Below are positions 1 to 9,666 of a stretch of DNA of 64,000 bases, one piece after another. Position 1 is the first letter of the stretch; the number at the start of each line of letters is the position of its first letter. The translations under genes were made by a program, and so were the position numbers. The stretch lies in assembly GCA_012931725.1 (NCBI GenBank), contig CM022945.1, positions 97,360,024-97,424,023 of the forward strand. The letters are read 5' to 3'. The DNA comes from Litsea cubeba (Eukaryota; Streptophyta; Magnoliopsida; Laurales; Lauraceae). The notes under the pieces are model-generated. The model saw only the letters and a program-made list of their open reading frames with translations, was not told the DNA's origin and did not search any database.

Positions 1-475
1 CGAAATGACCTGAAATTTGACGTGTAGCCCTTTGTAAGCATTTTGTAGCCGTCCATGTGCTCTATCTGATGAGTGATGGCCTCGGTGGTTCTCGCCGCTG
101 AGAGGCTTGATTAAGCTGTTCGAGGGTTGATGTAGGGTCAAACGTTGTCGGTTTGACTCGGAACTTGACGTGGAGCCTTTTGGATGTATTTTGAGACCAT
201 CCATCGGCTCTGATCGAAGATTTAGTGTCTCCGATGCTTTCGCCGCCGGGAGCTCCTTTTCAGCTACCGGAGAAGCGAAGTTAGGCCAAATGATTTTGAA
301 ATGGCCCGAAACTTCTTGTGTACTCCTCTTTTGGCTGTCTTGAAGGATCTTGCAGTTTTTTTGATTATGATAAGATTTGATTTTTTGGAAGTAGCATTGC
401 CTATTTATAGCAGGTTGCGACTTCATGTAGCGCTTTGGATCTTGAAGAGGCAAAGTGACATTTTTGGTGTCAACA
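1..475 (-). mobile_element. LTR end of a gypsy-like element inserted in a MULE gene; the rest lies outside the window
   Basis: Positions 1-475 match 7384-7859 closely, including the terminal ...GGTGTCAACA, which read on the minus strand is the LTR start TGTTGACACC. The match stops exactly at 475, where MULE transposase coding sequence begins. The element therefore inserted into the transposase gene in the same orientation and extends beyond position 1. The expected 5-bp duplication would be CCATG (476-480), but its partner is outside the window. The segment holds about three degenerate units of roughly 150 bp. Short ORFs here are not genes. Confidence 0.8.
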
Positions 476-1747
476 CCATGTATAGTTGACTTCGTGTTCG
501 GCTTCCATGTAAGCAAAACACATAGAGAAAGTCATATCTGTTGAGGTCACTCCTACAATCTCCAGTAAGGGCATGCGATACCGGTTTGTCTTGTAAGTGC
601 AATCCATTATTAAGACATGAGGAAATGACCGTAACAACTGTATACTTGTTGGATGTGCCCAAACCAAATCGGTAACAACGTCACTGTCCTCATTGTTCCT
701 GTGACATTCAATGTACTTATGCTCTGTCAACTTTCCCATCAGTTGTTGCATCTGTGTTCTCCCACCCCGCTCAACAACTCTGTGCCTATGACGTGCATTG
801 TAAATGGTCTTCATTGTAGTCACATTTAAGGCACTTCTTTATTTTAATATAACCAAAATATCTTTTTGTCTACCATGCTCTTAGACATATCAACCATTAA
901 TTTTGTTTCCTCTTCTATTAGTCTCCCTGCGAATGAATGACCCTCTAGATAGTCTGTAGCAGAGTGATTATGTATACCACATGCAACTTCCAACATCCAA
1001 TCATCAAAAGTGTCAAGCTTCTTGATGTAAAAGGGCATCCACATTTCTTCGATCCTGTTTGCTTGATCTTCTTTTTAGTAGGTCCATCGTCTTTGGTCTT
1101 ACAATGCTTGAATTGGCCACTTCTCTCACATGCTAGGACAACCCTAGCTTTTATTCCAGGCCTTGCAGCATTTGACATGTTTATGACAATGACAAAACCA
1201 TTTCTTTTACCCACATCACGAGCCTAATTCACTAATGCATCTCGGCTGTAAAATATCTAAACACATAACCATTGAACCAGACATTAGTAACACACAATAT
1301 GTATATTGAAATTTTAAAATAATGTCTTACTTCTTCGGTAGTAAACACATCTGTAAAGTCCATTACATAGGCTGACTGAACTTGACTTTCTTCTGTGGAA
1401 AGCTGCACTAAGGAAAAAGTGGTATCAGTATTGTTCAGAAAAATAAATCCGAACATAAACCATATGTTCAACATATAAATTCCGAACAATTGACTTATGT
1501 TCGGAAATAAAATCTCGAACAAGTCTCTTATGTTCGAATAAAAACATTCAAACATATAGGGAATTTTCGGTATCGTTTGTCCGAACATTTCAGAAATGTT
1601 CGGACATACCAGTCCGGATAGATTGCGAACAACTACAATACAGAACTTGAAAAATTTGACAAAAACACTGAAATACTCAACCATACTAACCTTTTCGCTT
1701 CTAGTAGAATTAAAAGACACGATTTCCTTTTTCATTTCCTTGTCCAT
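476..1747 (-). pseudogene. MULE (Mutator-like) transposase, 5' part, broken
   Basis: The minus-strand product has the N-terminal zinc-binding region of plant MULE/FAR1-like transposases (ACERSGQFK, then CGCPF and the GIHNH histidine motif). The start of the MULE catalytic domain follows, with MDCTYKTNRYRMPLLEIVG (about 560-640). I infer exon 1 at 1747-1691, exon 2 at 1402-1331 and exon 3 from 1256 downward, joined by introns with GTTAGT...GCAG and GTAAGA...TTAG borders. Reading phase is kept across both junctions. Breaks: an in-frame TAG at 1224-1226, a frameshift near 1035-1040 inside the zinc finger, and truncation at 475/476 by the LTR element, which removes most of the DDE domain. It is a defective relic. 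Family assignment rests on motif recognition. Confidence 0.8.
1403..1690 (-). repeat. MULE intron 1 with an array of CCGAACA/TGTTCGG inverted motifs
   Basis: The inferred 288-bp first intron contains six or more copies of CGAACA or its complement TGTTCG between about 1440 and 1620. They are arranged as imperfect inverted pairs, for example CCGAACA...TGTTCGG near 1485-1512 and 1581-1604, spaced about 20-45 bp. The flanking splice signals are good (donor GTTAGT, pyrimidine-rich acceptor ending GCAG). An open frame through the array encodes low-complexity sequence and is probably fortuitous. Confidence 0.6.
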
Positions 1748-2065
1748 TGCAATATTTGGTATGATTCAAATACAACAAAATAGTTTGGTGAGAGCAAGGG
1801 GGAAAAGGAAGAAAGAAGAAGGTGAGCTGTGGGTGAGTGGTGCAATGTTGTAAAGAGATTGAAGGGAGGAATAATGAGAGTGAAAGAAGAAGGTAAATGT
1901 GGGGTGCAATGTGGGAATGAGAATGTGAAAGCGTAAGTGATGTGTGAAGAGGGTAGAGATGAGTTATGTGTGTGAAGAGAAATATTTGACTTTCAACATG
2001 GTTTATGAGATGTCCATTTTAGTCATTTCACGTAATGATTTTATTGTAAAAAGAAATTAGCATAA
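1748..2065. other. MULE 5' flank, no gene seen
   Basis: This purine-rich sequence (repeated GTGAGTG/GAAGAAG words, 1790-1970) lies upstream of the MULE start codon. It could include the MULE promoter, but I see no convincing terminal inverted repeat. It ends at the TAACT target duplication of the next element. Confidence 0.4.
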
Positions 2066-2070
2066 TAACT

Positions 2071-3540
2071 TGTTGGACAGCTCTTCTATCGCTCGGTTCT
2101 ACAGAGGTCGGCGGACGTGGGAGTCCGTTTGGGTCCGACCCTTTTGTAACCGGGGGGCAGAGGCGTGCATCAATATTTTTTTTGTGTGGGTGTGCCAGAT
2201 TTTCTATTTTACTTGGAATTGCAAGTGGTGATCCGAAGATCAACCTTCACAAGTAAAACGGAAATCAACCTCTTTCGAGTTATCCATTGCACATATATTT
2301 AAGAAAAGAGATATTTTTCTTGATTTGCCGTGAAAGGCGATTTTTTGGCATTTATAGCCGATTTTGGCGTTTATAGCCGATTTACAATTCTTATCAATAA
2401 TGAAAGACAAGAGTTGTGATTTACAATGAAAAGCAAGAAAAGGAGGATCTAACTTCTCAGGAGATTGTGGGGGACTCGTTCAGATTGACGGTCATAAGCC
2501 ATATGTGGACTTCGCCATCATCCATGTAGATGAGAATAGAGGATGCTCTTGATTCGCTTGGCTTGGCTATAACCTCAGGTTTTTAGAGGAAAAAGACCAA
2601 GAGGAGGTCCTATGTCCAATAAAAAACTAAGTAGACGGGCTGAAAAGTCACGTCTAAGCCATTGGAGGCAGAAGGAGAAGGCAAAGACCTTGGGGAAGGG
2701 TACCTCCCCAAGGGACTTTTGTCACGTTGTAGCGGTGGTCGGTATAGAACTTCCGCAGAGTTTTCTCTCTTTCTTTCTCTTAGATTTCTGATGCCTTTTT
2801 CTGTCTGAATTTTTGGATTTTCTGCAGTTTGTCGTGCTGTCCTTTCTTTTTGGAGTGCTCTCCTATTTATAGGCTTTTTGGTAGCCATTTAGGAGGGTTT
2901 ATGGGCTTTTATTGTCATTAAGCCGCATAATGGGAAGAGTTACAGGATTTAATTTCTTTATTTTGTAACTCCTTTTTCTTGGCTTCTGATTGGCAGGAGG
3001 AGATTGAGGGCATTTAATCGCCATGATGGGAGGAGTTTCCTGGGTTAAATGTCATAAATCAATTGACTTCTAACTCCCGGATGCTTGCTTCTGTTTGGGC
3101 CGTCCAAAGAAATGGATTAATGACTGTAATAAAGCTAGTCAATTAATCGCATTAAGTGGTCGCCGAGTAGTTGAAGAGTCGTGGGCCGTGCCGCGCCTTT
3201 TGGGATTCTTCTGGCGATGATCATCGATGGATCTTCATGTAGATCGACATCGGATGACCATGTAACTTCAGGTATTGGTTGCCAACAGCGGGTCGGTGCC
3301 ATCTGTCCTGTCGATTTCTCGATCGGTCAGGTAGAAATCACACTTTTTTGGTTGACCGGTTGGCGATTAATGTTGATTTTGATACTCTTGATGATTGACC
3401 CGTGATTTTGACGGATGTCAAAGGATTTGGTGTAACAAAAGTATGAATTTTGGAAAATCCCAGGGGTCGAACGCTTCGAATCGCGAAAAAACGACGAAAA
3501 ATGGGGCTTCCGGGGCCCTCCTCGCGATCCCGGCCTCCAC
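2071..3540 (-). repeat. Left (3') LTR, partial
   Basis: It matches the right LTR from about 2145 to 3540, sharing the TAACCGGGGGGCAGAGGCGT block and the AAGGAGGATCTAACTTCTCA block. The match ends inside the LTR, where the gag-like ORF begins, so the 5' part of this LTR is missing. ORFs at 2028-2243, 2610-2888 and 3181-3405 fall in the LTR and are not considered genes. Confidence 0.7.
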
Positions 3541-3903
3541 TAGAGCAATGACGGGTGCTGGTTCAACGTCATTTTCTTGTACAATCTCTTGGTCTTCTTC
3601 ATCATCAGACCAGGATCCTTGTGGCTGTAGGGGGTTATACCAGATTACTGGCATAAGATGAGTCTCAGGAACCCATTCTTCATCGGAGAGATATTCTCCT
3701 GTTTCAAGGGACTCCTCCCACTCGTCGGTGTAGTTGGATTCGAATCCATCATCGGTGTCGCTGGACTCGTATCCATCAATGGAGAATCCAACTACCGAAT
3801 TGCAAGAGTATGATGCCCCCTGTGTGGCTTCTTTGAATTGAGGTGGCATGAAATCACTGAGAGTGAATTTTCTTACCCCCTTTGAAGTCTTTGGAAGGGA
3901 CAT
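3541..3903 (-). CDS. Acidic internal ORF of the gag-only element, running into the LTR
   Basis: The minus-strand ORF starts at 3903 (MSLPKTSKGVRK) and stays open to 3418. Its last third is encoded by LTR sequence shared with 6700-6820, so the original protein ended differently or was truncated by the deletion at about 3540. The part outside the LTR is rich in Asp, Glu and Ser (residues about 45-105), with WVPETHLMPVIWYNP in the middle. I do not recognise a domain. Position after the gag-like ORF suggests it is a continuation of a gag polyprotein. Confidence 0.4.
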
Positions 3904-3914
3904 TTTTGTTGCCT

Positions 3915-4631
3915 TCAGTGAAGCGGTAGAGGACTCTGCTTTTCTTGGACTTCTTGTTTTGGCTGGGTCTTCTCTTGCCGTTTGAGCTTGAGGAGATGTT
4001 TCCTAGCCTGCCTTCGCTGTTGAGCTGTAGGCTTTGTTTTCACAATCTCCAAATTTTTATCTTCCAAGAGATCGGGATGTACCCATATGGGTTGTCCGTC
4101 TGGTGTCGGGAAAGGAACCAGCTCCTCGGACGCTTGGATTGTGTTTATCACCTTGAAGGAAATAGTGATCTTCTTCTTCGGTGATTTTGATGTTTGTCCA
4201 CATGTCACCATGTTGACGGAGGCAGACCCATAGTTTTTGTCAGGGGTGATGACTCCGTTTTTCCACATCTCGTTTATTTTCTCTCTCACAACGAAGCATT
4301 GATTGAGAGGATTCGAGATCATCTGGTGGTATGGACAGTACCGAGGATAGTTGGTTTTGCCAACATCACTCGGTCTTTTGGGTTCAGGCAAAGTGAGCTT
4401 GCCGTTCGCCAATAGAGCCCCGAAGATTTCAGTAACATCTTCATCAAACGGGTATTTCTTCTCTACTCGTTCTTTGAAGGCATCTGAGAGTTCAGGTCTC
4501 TTACCAGCAGCTTTGTTTTCAGCTTTCTTTAGTAGCTGAGGAGCTGACTTGGTCTGTACATTGAGAACCTCTTTCTTCTTTGGTTTAGAGGCCTTGTGAT
4601 ACATGATCTGATTTTGGGCTTGTAGGAACAA
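3915..4631 (-). CDS. Gag-like protein of the gag-only LTR element
   Basis: The 238-residue product is lysine-rich and contains RYCPYHQMISNPLNQCFVV (about residues 112-130). This short Cys-His block resembles the zinc-binding segment between gag and protease of many plant Ty3/gypsy polyproteins. The C-terminus is strongly basic and glutamine-rich (PTAQQRRQARKHLLKLKRQE). No protease, reverse transcriptase or integrase follows, so the element would depend on enzymes supplied by another. The start is uncertain; the frame may continue from the ORF to the right. Confidence 0.55.
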   Translation of the reverse strand: MFLQAQNQIMYHKASKPKKKEVLNVQTKSAPQLLKKAENKAAGKRPELSDAFKERVEKKYPFDEDVTEIFGALLANGKLTLPEPKRPSDVGKTNYPRYCPYHQMISNPLNQCFVVREKINEMWKNGVITPDKNYGSASVNMVTCGQTSKSPKKKITISFKVINTIQASEELVPFPTPDGQPIWVHPDLLEDKNLEIVKTKPTAQQRRQARKHLLKLKRQEKTQPKQEVQEKQSPLPLH

Positions 4632-4753
4632 GCCGGCTCATGCTGGGTTGACTTGGGAGTCAGGTTGGAGATGGGTCTCTCCTCTTTCATGTAAGCAAGA
4701 GGGTAGAACTGGTTCCCCCAGAGTGGGGCCAGGAATGCTGGCTTGGTGGATGT

Positions 4754-5164
4754 TTAGAACCTTCTTGGTTTTGGTGAAGGTCTTGGGGACCAAGTCTTTG
4801 GATAGACCTGGTCGTTTGCTGGTCGAGGCTTCGTGGGGGCTTCGAGCCTTCTGGTGCTCGCCTTTGGTGTCACGGTAGTGACACGTTGAGAGGCGACCTT
4901 CTGCTTCTTGGAAGGAGCAGTTTGTTCTTCGGGAAGTGGGAATGGTCCGAGCGTCCTAAAGACAATAGTCCGGGGAGTCGAGGTCGACCCGGAGTTCAGA
5001 GAGTTTCCGAGGGAGTTGACGCTTCGGCAGCTGATGGGGCGCTTGTAGGTGCGAGTGGTTTGCTTCTGTTGAAGCATGAGCTGGTGTTTGCTCTCATCGA
5101 AAGTAATGGTAAGCGATGCTGCCATTGTTAGTTTTTTCGAAAAATTTCTGAAACAAGACCACAT
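4754..5164 (-). CDS. N-terminal ORF of the gag-only element
   Basis: This is a 136-residue basic, Ser/Thr/Pro-rich ORF. A plausible internal start gives MAASLTITFDESKHQLMLQQ. The C-terminal part (TKPRPANDQVYPKTWSPRPS) is low in recognisable structure. It precedes the gag-like ORF in the same orientation and probably represents the gag N-terminus, separated by frame changes. I recognise no domain. Confidence 0.4.
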   Translation of the reverse strand: MWSCFRNFSKKLTMAASLTITFDESKHQLMLQQKQTTRTYKRPISCRSVNSLGNSLNSGSTSTPRTIVFRTLGPFPLPEEQTAPSKKQKVASQRVTTVTPKASTRRLEAPTKPRPANDQVYPKTWSPRPSPKPRRF

Positions 5165-5378
5165 CCATTAGTAATCACAAGAATATAATGATCATAAATG
5201 GGAAGTTCTATGGTTTTGTCTTTTCAAATCACTCGAGGGATATGACCCAAGCAATATGAAGAAGGCAAAAAGCCATAGAGGGTACAATTGTTCTGATCGC
5301 AGGTATAGTGAGCCCAGAATGAGCTTGCTCGAGGTAAGAAGAATATAAGTTTGGAGTTACAAATGTGCCGGATTTTCG

Positions 5379-7859
5379 TAACCGGGGGGCAGAGGCGTGC
5401 ATCAACATTTTTTTTGTGTGGGTGTACCGGATTTTCTATTTTACTTGGAATTGCAAGTGGTGATCTGGAGATCAACCTTCGCAAGTAAAATGGAAATCAA
5501 CTTCTTTCGAGTTTTCCATTGCACATATATTTAAGAAAAGAGACATTTTCTTGATTTGCCGTGAAAGGTAATTTTTTGGCTTTTATAACCGATTTTGGCG
5601 TTTATAGCCGATTTTGGCGTTTATAGCCGATTTACAATTCTTATCAATAATGAGAGACAAAAGTTGTGATTTTTGTCTCTTTTGGAAAAATACAAACTAC
5701 AATGAAAAGCAAGAAAAGGAGGATCTAACTTCTCAGGAGATTGTGGGGGACTCGTTCAGATTGACGGTCACAAGCTATATGTAGACTCCGCCATCATCCA
5801 TGTAGATGAGAACAGAGGATGCTCTTGATTCACTTGGCTTGGCTATAACCTCAGGTTTTTAGAGGACAAAGACCAAGAGGAGGTCCTATGTCCAATAAAA
5901 AACTAAGTAGACGGGTTAAAAAGCCACGTCTAAGCCATTGGAGGCAGAAGGTGAAGGCAAGGACCTTGGGGGAGGGTACCCCCCCAATGGACTTTTGTCA
6001 CGTTGTAGCGGTGGTCGGTATAGAACTTCCGCAAAGTTTTCTCTCTTTCTTTCTCTTAGATTTCTGATGCCTTTTTCTGTCTGAATTTCTGGATTTTCTG
6101 CAGTCTGTTGTGCTGTCCTTTCTTCTTGGAGTGCTCTCCTATTTATAGACTTTTTGGTAGCCATTTAGGAGGGTTTATGAGCTTTTATTGTCATTAAGCC
6201 GCACAATGGGAGGAGTTACAGGATTTAATTCCTTTATTTTGTAACTCCTTATTCTTAGCTTCTGATTGGCCGGAGGAGATTGAGGGTATTTAATCGCCTT
6301 ATATCGCCATGATGGGAGGAGTTTCATGGGTTAAATGCCATAAATCAATTGACTTGTAACTCCCGGATGCTTGCTTCTGATTGGGCCGTCCAAATAAATG
6401 GATTAATGACTGTAATAAAGCTAGTCAATTAATCACATTAAGTGGTCGCCGAGCAGTTGAAGAGTCGCGGGCCGTGCTGCATCTTTTGGGATTCTTCTGG
6501 CGATGATCATCGATGGATCTTCATGTAGATCGACATCGGATGATCATGTAACTTCAGGTATTGGTTGCCAACAGCGGGTCGGTGTCATCTGTCCTATCGA
6601 TTTCTCGATCGGTCGGGCAGAAAACACACTTTTTTGTTTGACCGGTTGGCGATCAATGTTGATTTTGATACTCTTGATGATTGACCCGTGATTTTGACGG
6701 ATGTCAAAGGATTTGGTGTCTCAAAAGTATGAATTTTTGAAAACTCCAGGGGTCGGACGCTTCGAATCGCGAAAAATGATGAAAAACGGGGCCTCCGGGG
6801 CCCTCCCGGCGATCCCGGGCTCCATGGTCGTGCTGGCGACCCTGGGGGGTTTTCCCCTCTTTTGTCCCGTTTTTTATGTTTTTTTATTCTTGTTTTCTTC
6901 TGCATTTTTTTTTGAAATTTTTGATCATTTATTGGCCTAATTTCCCTGTAGAAAACCTGATGAGAATCCTTGCATTTTGGTTTGCAAAGTTTCTAATTTT
7001 CCGAGAAAGCTGAAGACTTTATCGCGCAGAGCTGCCGATTTTCCATCAGAAGCTGAAACTGGGTCAAACGATGTCGGAATGACCTGAAATTTGTGGTGAA
7101 GCCTCCTGAGCAATAAATAAGACCAACCATAGGCTTTTTGTTTGAGTTTTGAAGCCGTTTGGGGTTTTATCACTAGTAGACTTATTTTTATCGCGATGAA
7201 GATGTCGCGGCTTAATGTGCGGTCAACCGATGTCCGATTGACTTGAAATTTGACAGGGAACCTATTGGAGTCTTTTTAAGATGATCCATAGGCTTTGTCT
7301 TGGAAACCATGGTCCTGGGGAGCTTCGCCGCCGAGAGGCCTGATTTGGCTTCCAAGCGTCAAAGTCTGGTCAAATGTTGTCGAAATGACCTAAAATTTGA
7401 CGTGTAGCCCTTTATAAGCATTTTGAAGCCGTCCATGTGCTTTATCTGATGAATGATGGACTCGGTGGTTCTCGCCGCCGAGAGGCTTGATTTAGCTGTT
7501 CGAGGGTTGATGTAGGGTCAAACGTTGTCGGTTTGACTCGGAACTTGACGTGGAGCCTTTTGGATGTATTTTGAGATCAACCATCGACTTTGATTGAAGA
7601 TTTGGTGTCTCCGATGCTTTCGCCGCCGGGAGCTCATTTTCAGCTGTCGGAGAACGAAGTTAGGCCAAATGATTTTGAAATGGCCCGAAACTTCTTGTGT
7701 ACTCCTCTTTTGGTTGTGTTGAAGGATCTTGCAGTTTTTGTTTGATTCTGACAAGATTTGATTTTTAGAAGTAGCATTGCCTATTTATGGCAGGCTGCGA
7801 CTTCATGTAGCTTTCTTGATTTTGAAGAAGCAAAGTGACACATTTTTTTGGTGTCAACA
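5379..7859 (-). repeat. Right (5') LTR with degenerate ~147-bp tandem units
   Basis: It shares 5379-6820 with the left LTR and 7384-7859 with the LTR at 1-475. From about 7061 to 7700 it contains five degenerate units that start with GGTCAAACGNTGTCGRAATGA-like sequence at about 7061, 7221, 7368, 7515 and 7662, a spacing of 147-160 bp. CCGCCGAGAGG or CCGCCGGGAG is repeated within them. The right end GGTGTCAACA is followed by TAACT. Confidence 0.7.
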
Positions 7860-7907
7860 TAACTGCGGTAAGAAGAAAACTTTTCGTGGTGCCAATAGAA
7901 CTCCTCC

Positions 7908-8303
7908 TCTCGAAAACGTCTTCTGCACTCACTACTCGTTACGAAGGACGACGCGTAGAGTAAGTCTCTCTCTCTTGCATTTCATTTCTCTCCCTGTTTC
8001 AAATACCAATTGCTCTCTTGTCCTTTTCATCTGGGTCTTTTTCAGAAGCTTCATCTCTCTCTCTAAAGTGGGTTTGCTTGGATTTTTGCTCCTCTTCTTC
8101 TTTTTGTTGTTGTTGTTGTTGCTGTTGTTGTTGTAGTATGGACCAGTAGGGTTTGGTTTTCCTGCATGTTAAAGAGAGAAGTGGGTTTGTACTTTCTTTT
8201 TCTTCGGAGACATCCGATAGATAAAAAAGGATACAGGTACATTAATGTTTTGAAAGAGAAGTAAAAAGCAAAAGACCAAAACACCCAAAAACATAGATCA
8301 TAG
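7908..8303 (+). pseudogene. Host DUF3444 gene copy 1: untranslated first exon and start of intron
   Basis: This block matches 61650-62042. It has a shared leader (ACGTCTTCTGCACTCACTAC), then a strong splice donor GTAAGT at 7960-7965 (61698-61703 in copy 2), then pyrimidine-rich intron sequence. No start codon context is needed here; I read it as a 5' untranslated exon and the first part of an intron. The intron is interrupted at 8303/8304 by copia-A and resumes at 28341. A GTT/GTTGTT microsatellite at 8108-8137 is present in this copy only. Confidence 0.6.
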
Positions 8304-9420
8304 TGTTGGATATCGCGATCACTGAGAGGGGGGGTGAATCAGTGATTTCTAAAAACAGGTCCAATTCAACAACAAAACAAGTCAAACCACACAATGACAC
8401 CAGATTTAACGTGGTTCACCGAAAGGCTACGTCCACGGTTCAAAGACTGTCCGAACACCAATCCGGGACAGATCTGAATCTAATTTAGTCGCACCAACGA
8501 TAAAGAGCACCAACCCTTAGTTTCAGATAGCACCAACTATCTAGGAAGCACCGACTCCCTTTACAATTTATCTGCACCAACAGATAGGATCACCAAACCC
8601 CAGACACCAAGCACCAACTTGATGTAAAAACAGAATAGAAGATAAACTCTGTCTACAGCCCTTCCCCTCTACAATTCTCTCTCTCTCAATCCCTTACAAA
8701 TTGAAAATTAAACATAAACAGAGAGACACTTATCTTATGGACGAAACATCATCTTCAAGAACATATCCTCGTCCACACTTGCTGTAGAAAGATGCTGCAC
8801 AACAGCACACAGCACCAGCACTCTTCTTCTCTCCAAAACTCTCTCTCTTTTCTCTTCTCTTCTTTCTCTCTCTGGTGTATCTTTAGAACGACCCATACAT
8901 GCCTTTATATAGGTTATAGTAACCCTTAATTGTATTCAAGACAGGCTACAATTCGTTTAGAAAGAGTCCCAAACAAATTAGATAAGAGTGCTGAATTTTC
9001 GTGCAAGACTTCTGTTTCTGCGCAACTCTGATCCCGTGCTCGGTCGACATCCTGCCTTGCTCGGTCGACATCATACACTGTCTGGAATCAGTCAATTATC
9101 GCGCTCGGTCGACATCCTGGGGTCCCGGTCGACCGAAGACACACTGTGTCACGAAAATAACTGGGAGCTACCTGAATCTGTTTCTGCAGGTTTCTTCTTG
9201 CTCGGTCGACCGCATGGGTTGCCCGGTCGACCGCATGCTCTGCTTCAGGAATTCTGAATTCCTGACTGTTTCAATTCTGATTTCTTCTTTTAAGCTCTAT
9301 CAACACCAATCTATTAACATCACGTTTGTGACAATGTGTTGACAAGAATTCCAACTCAAAACAATACTTTGAGATATTAATTCCTTCAATTCTTCAAAAG
9401 AGTCATCTCAAATTCCAACA
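8304..9420 (-). repeat. Copia-A 3' LTR
   Basis: It runs from TGTTGGATAT to ATTCCAACA and is nearly identical to 27223-28340. It holds six GGTCGAC sites at about 9042, 9063, 9106, 9127, 9203 and 9223, three of them extended to GGTCGACC. It also has an early block of repeated GCACCAAC words (8500-8630). ORFs at 8988-9342 are LTR sequence that happens to be open, not genes. Confidence 0.95.
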
Positions 9421-9436
9421 ATCTCCCCCTTTGGAA
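9421..9436 (-). other. Copia-A polypurine tract
   Basis: The plus strand reads ATCTCCCCCTTTGG directly after the LTR, so the minus strand has a purine run ending one step before the 3' LTR. This is the usual priming site for plus-strand synthesis. Copia-B and the gag-only copia have the same arrangement. Confidence 0.85.
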
Positions 9437-9666
9437 TTGTTGGCAACACTATTGGAACTTCAACACTCACTTGGAACCAATTCTGAAATTCTGAAATAAC
9501 AACCATGCACTATCAACAATCTCCCCCTAGCTTTCATAGCATAACATCTCTCCTTGCTATCATAGCATAACATCTCTCCCCCTTTGACAACAAGTCCAAA
9601 GGGACCAAACCGAGGAGCGAATAGGATATTCAATGAATGCATTGCTCCCCCTTACAAGCACAACTC

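Larger units (their letters stand above)
2066..7864 (-). mobile_element. Gag-only, rearranged LTR retrotransposon with TAACT target duplication
   Basis: The element proper is 2071-7859, bounded by TGTTGGACAG on the left and GGTGTCAACA on the right. It is flanked by the perfect 5-bp direct repeat TAACT at 2066-2070 and 7860-7864. Long direct repeats lie at about 2145-3540 and 5379-6820. The left copy lacks the roughly 1 kb U3 portion present at 6820-7859. The right copy lacks the terminal 75 bp present at 2071-2145, and no primer-binding site is seen next to it. The internal region encodes only gag-like proteins. The termini and duplication show a genuine insertion; the internal joins suggest deletion or template switching, before or after insertion. 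It resembles non-autonomous LARD or TR-GAG elements. Confidence 0.75.

Noticed and set aside
3181..3405. ORF in the left LTR, repeated at 6503-6691
   Set aside because: Same sequence in both LTR copies; no evidence for translation.
8988..9342. Overlapping ORFs of 89 and 113 residues, also at 27908-28262
   Set aside because: Identical open frames in both copia-A LTRs, created by the GGTCGAC repeat region; no domain.
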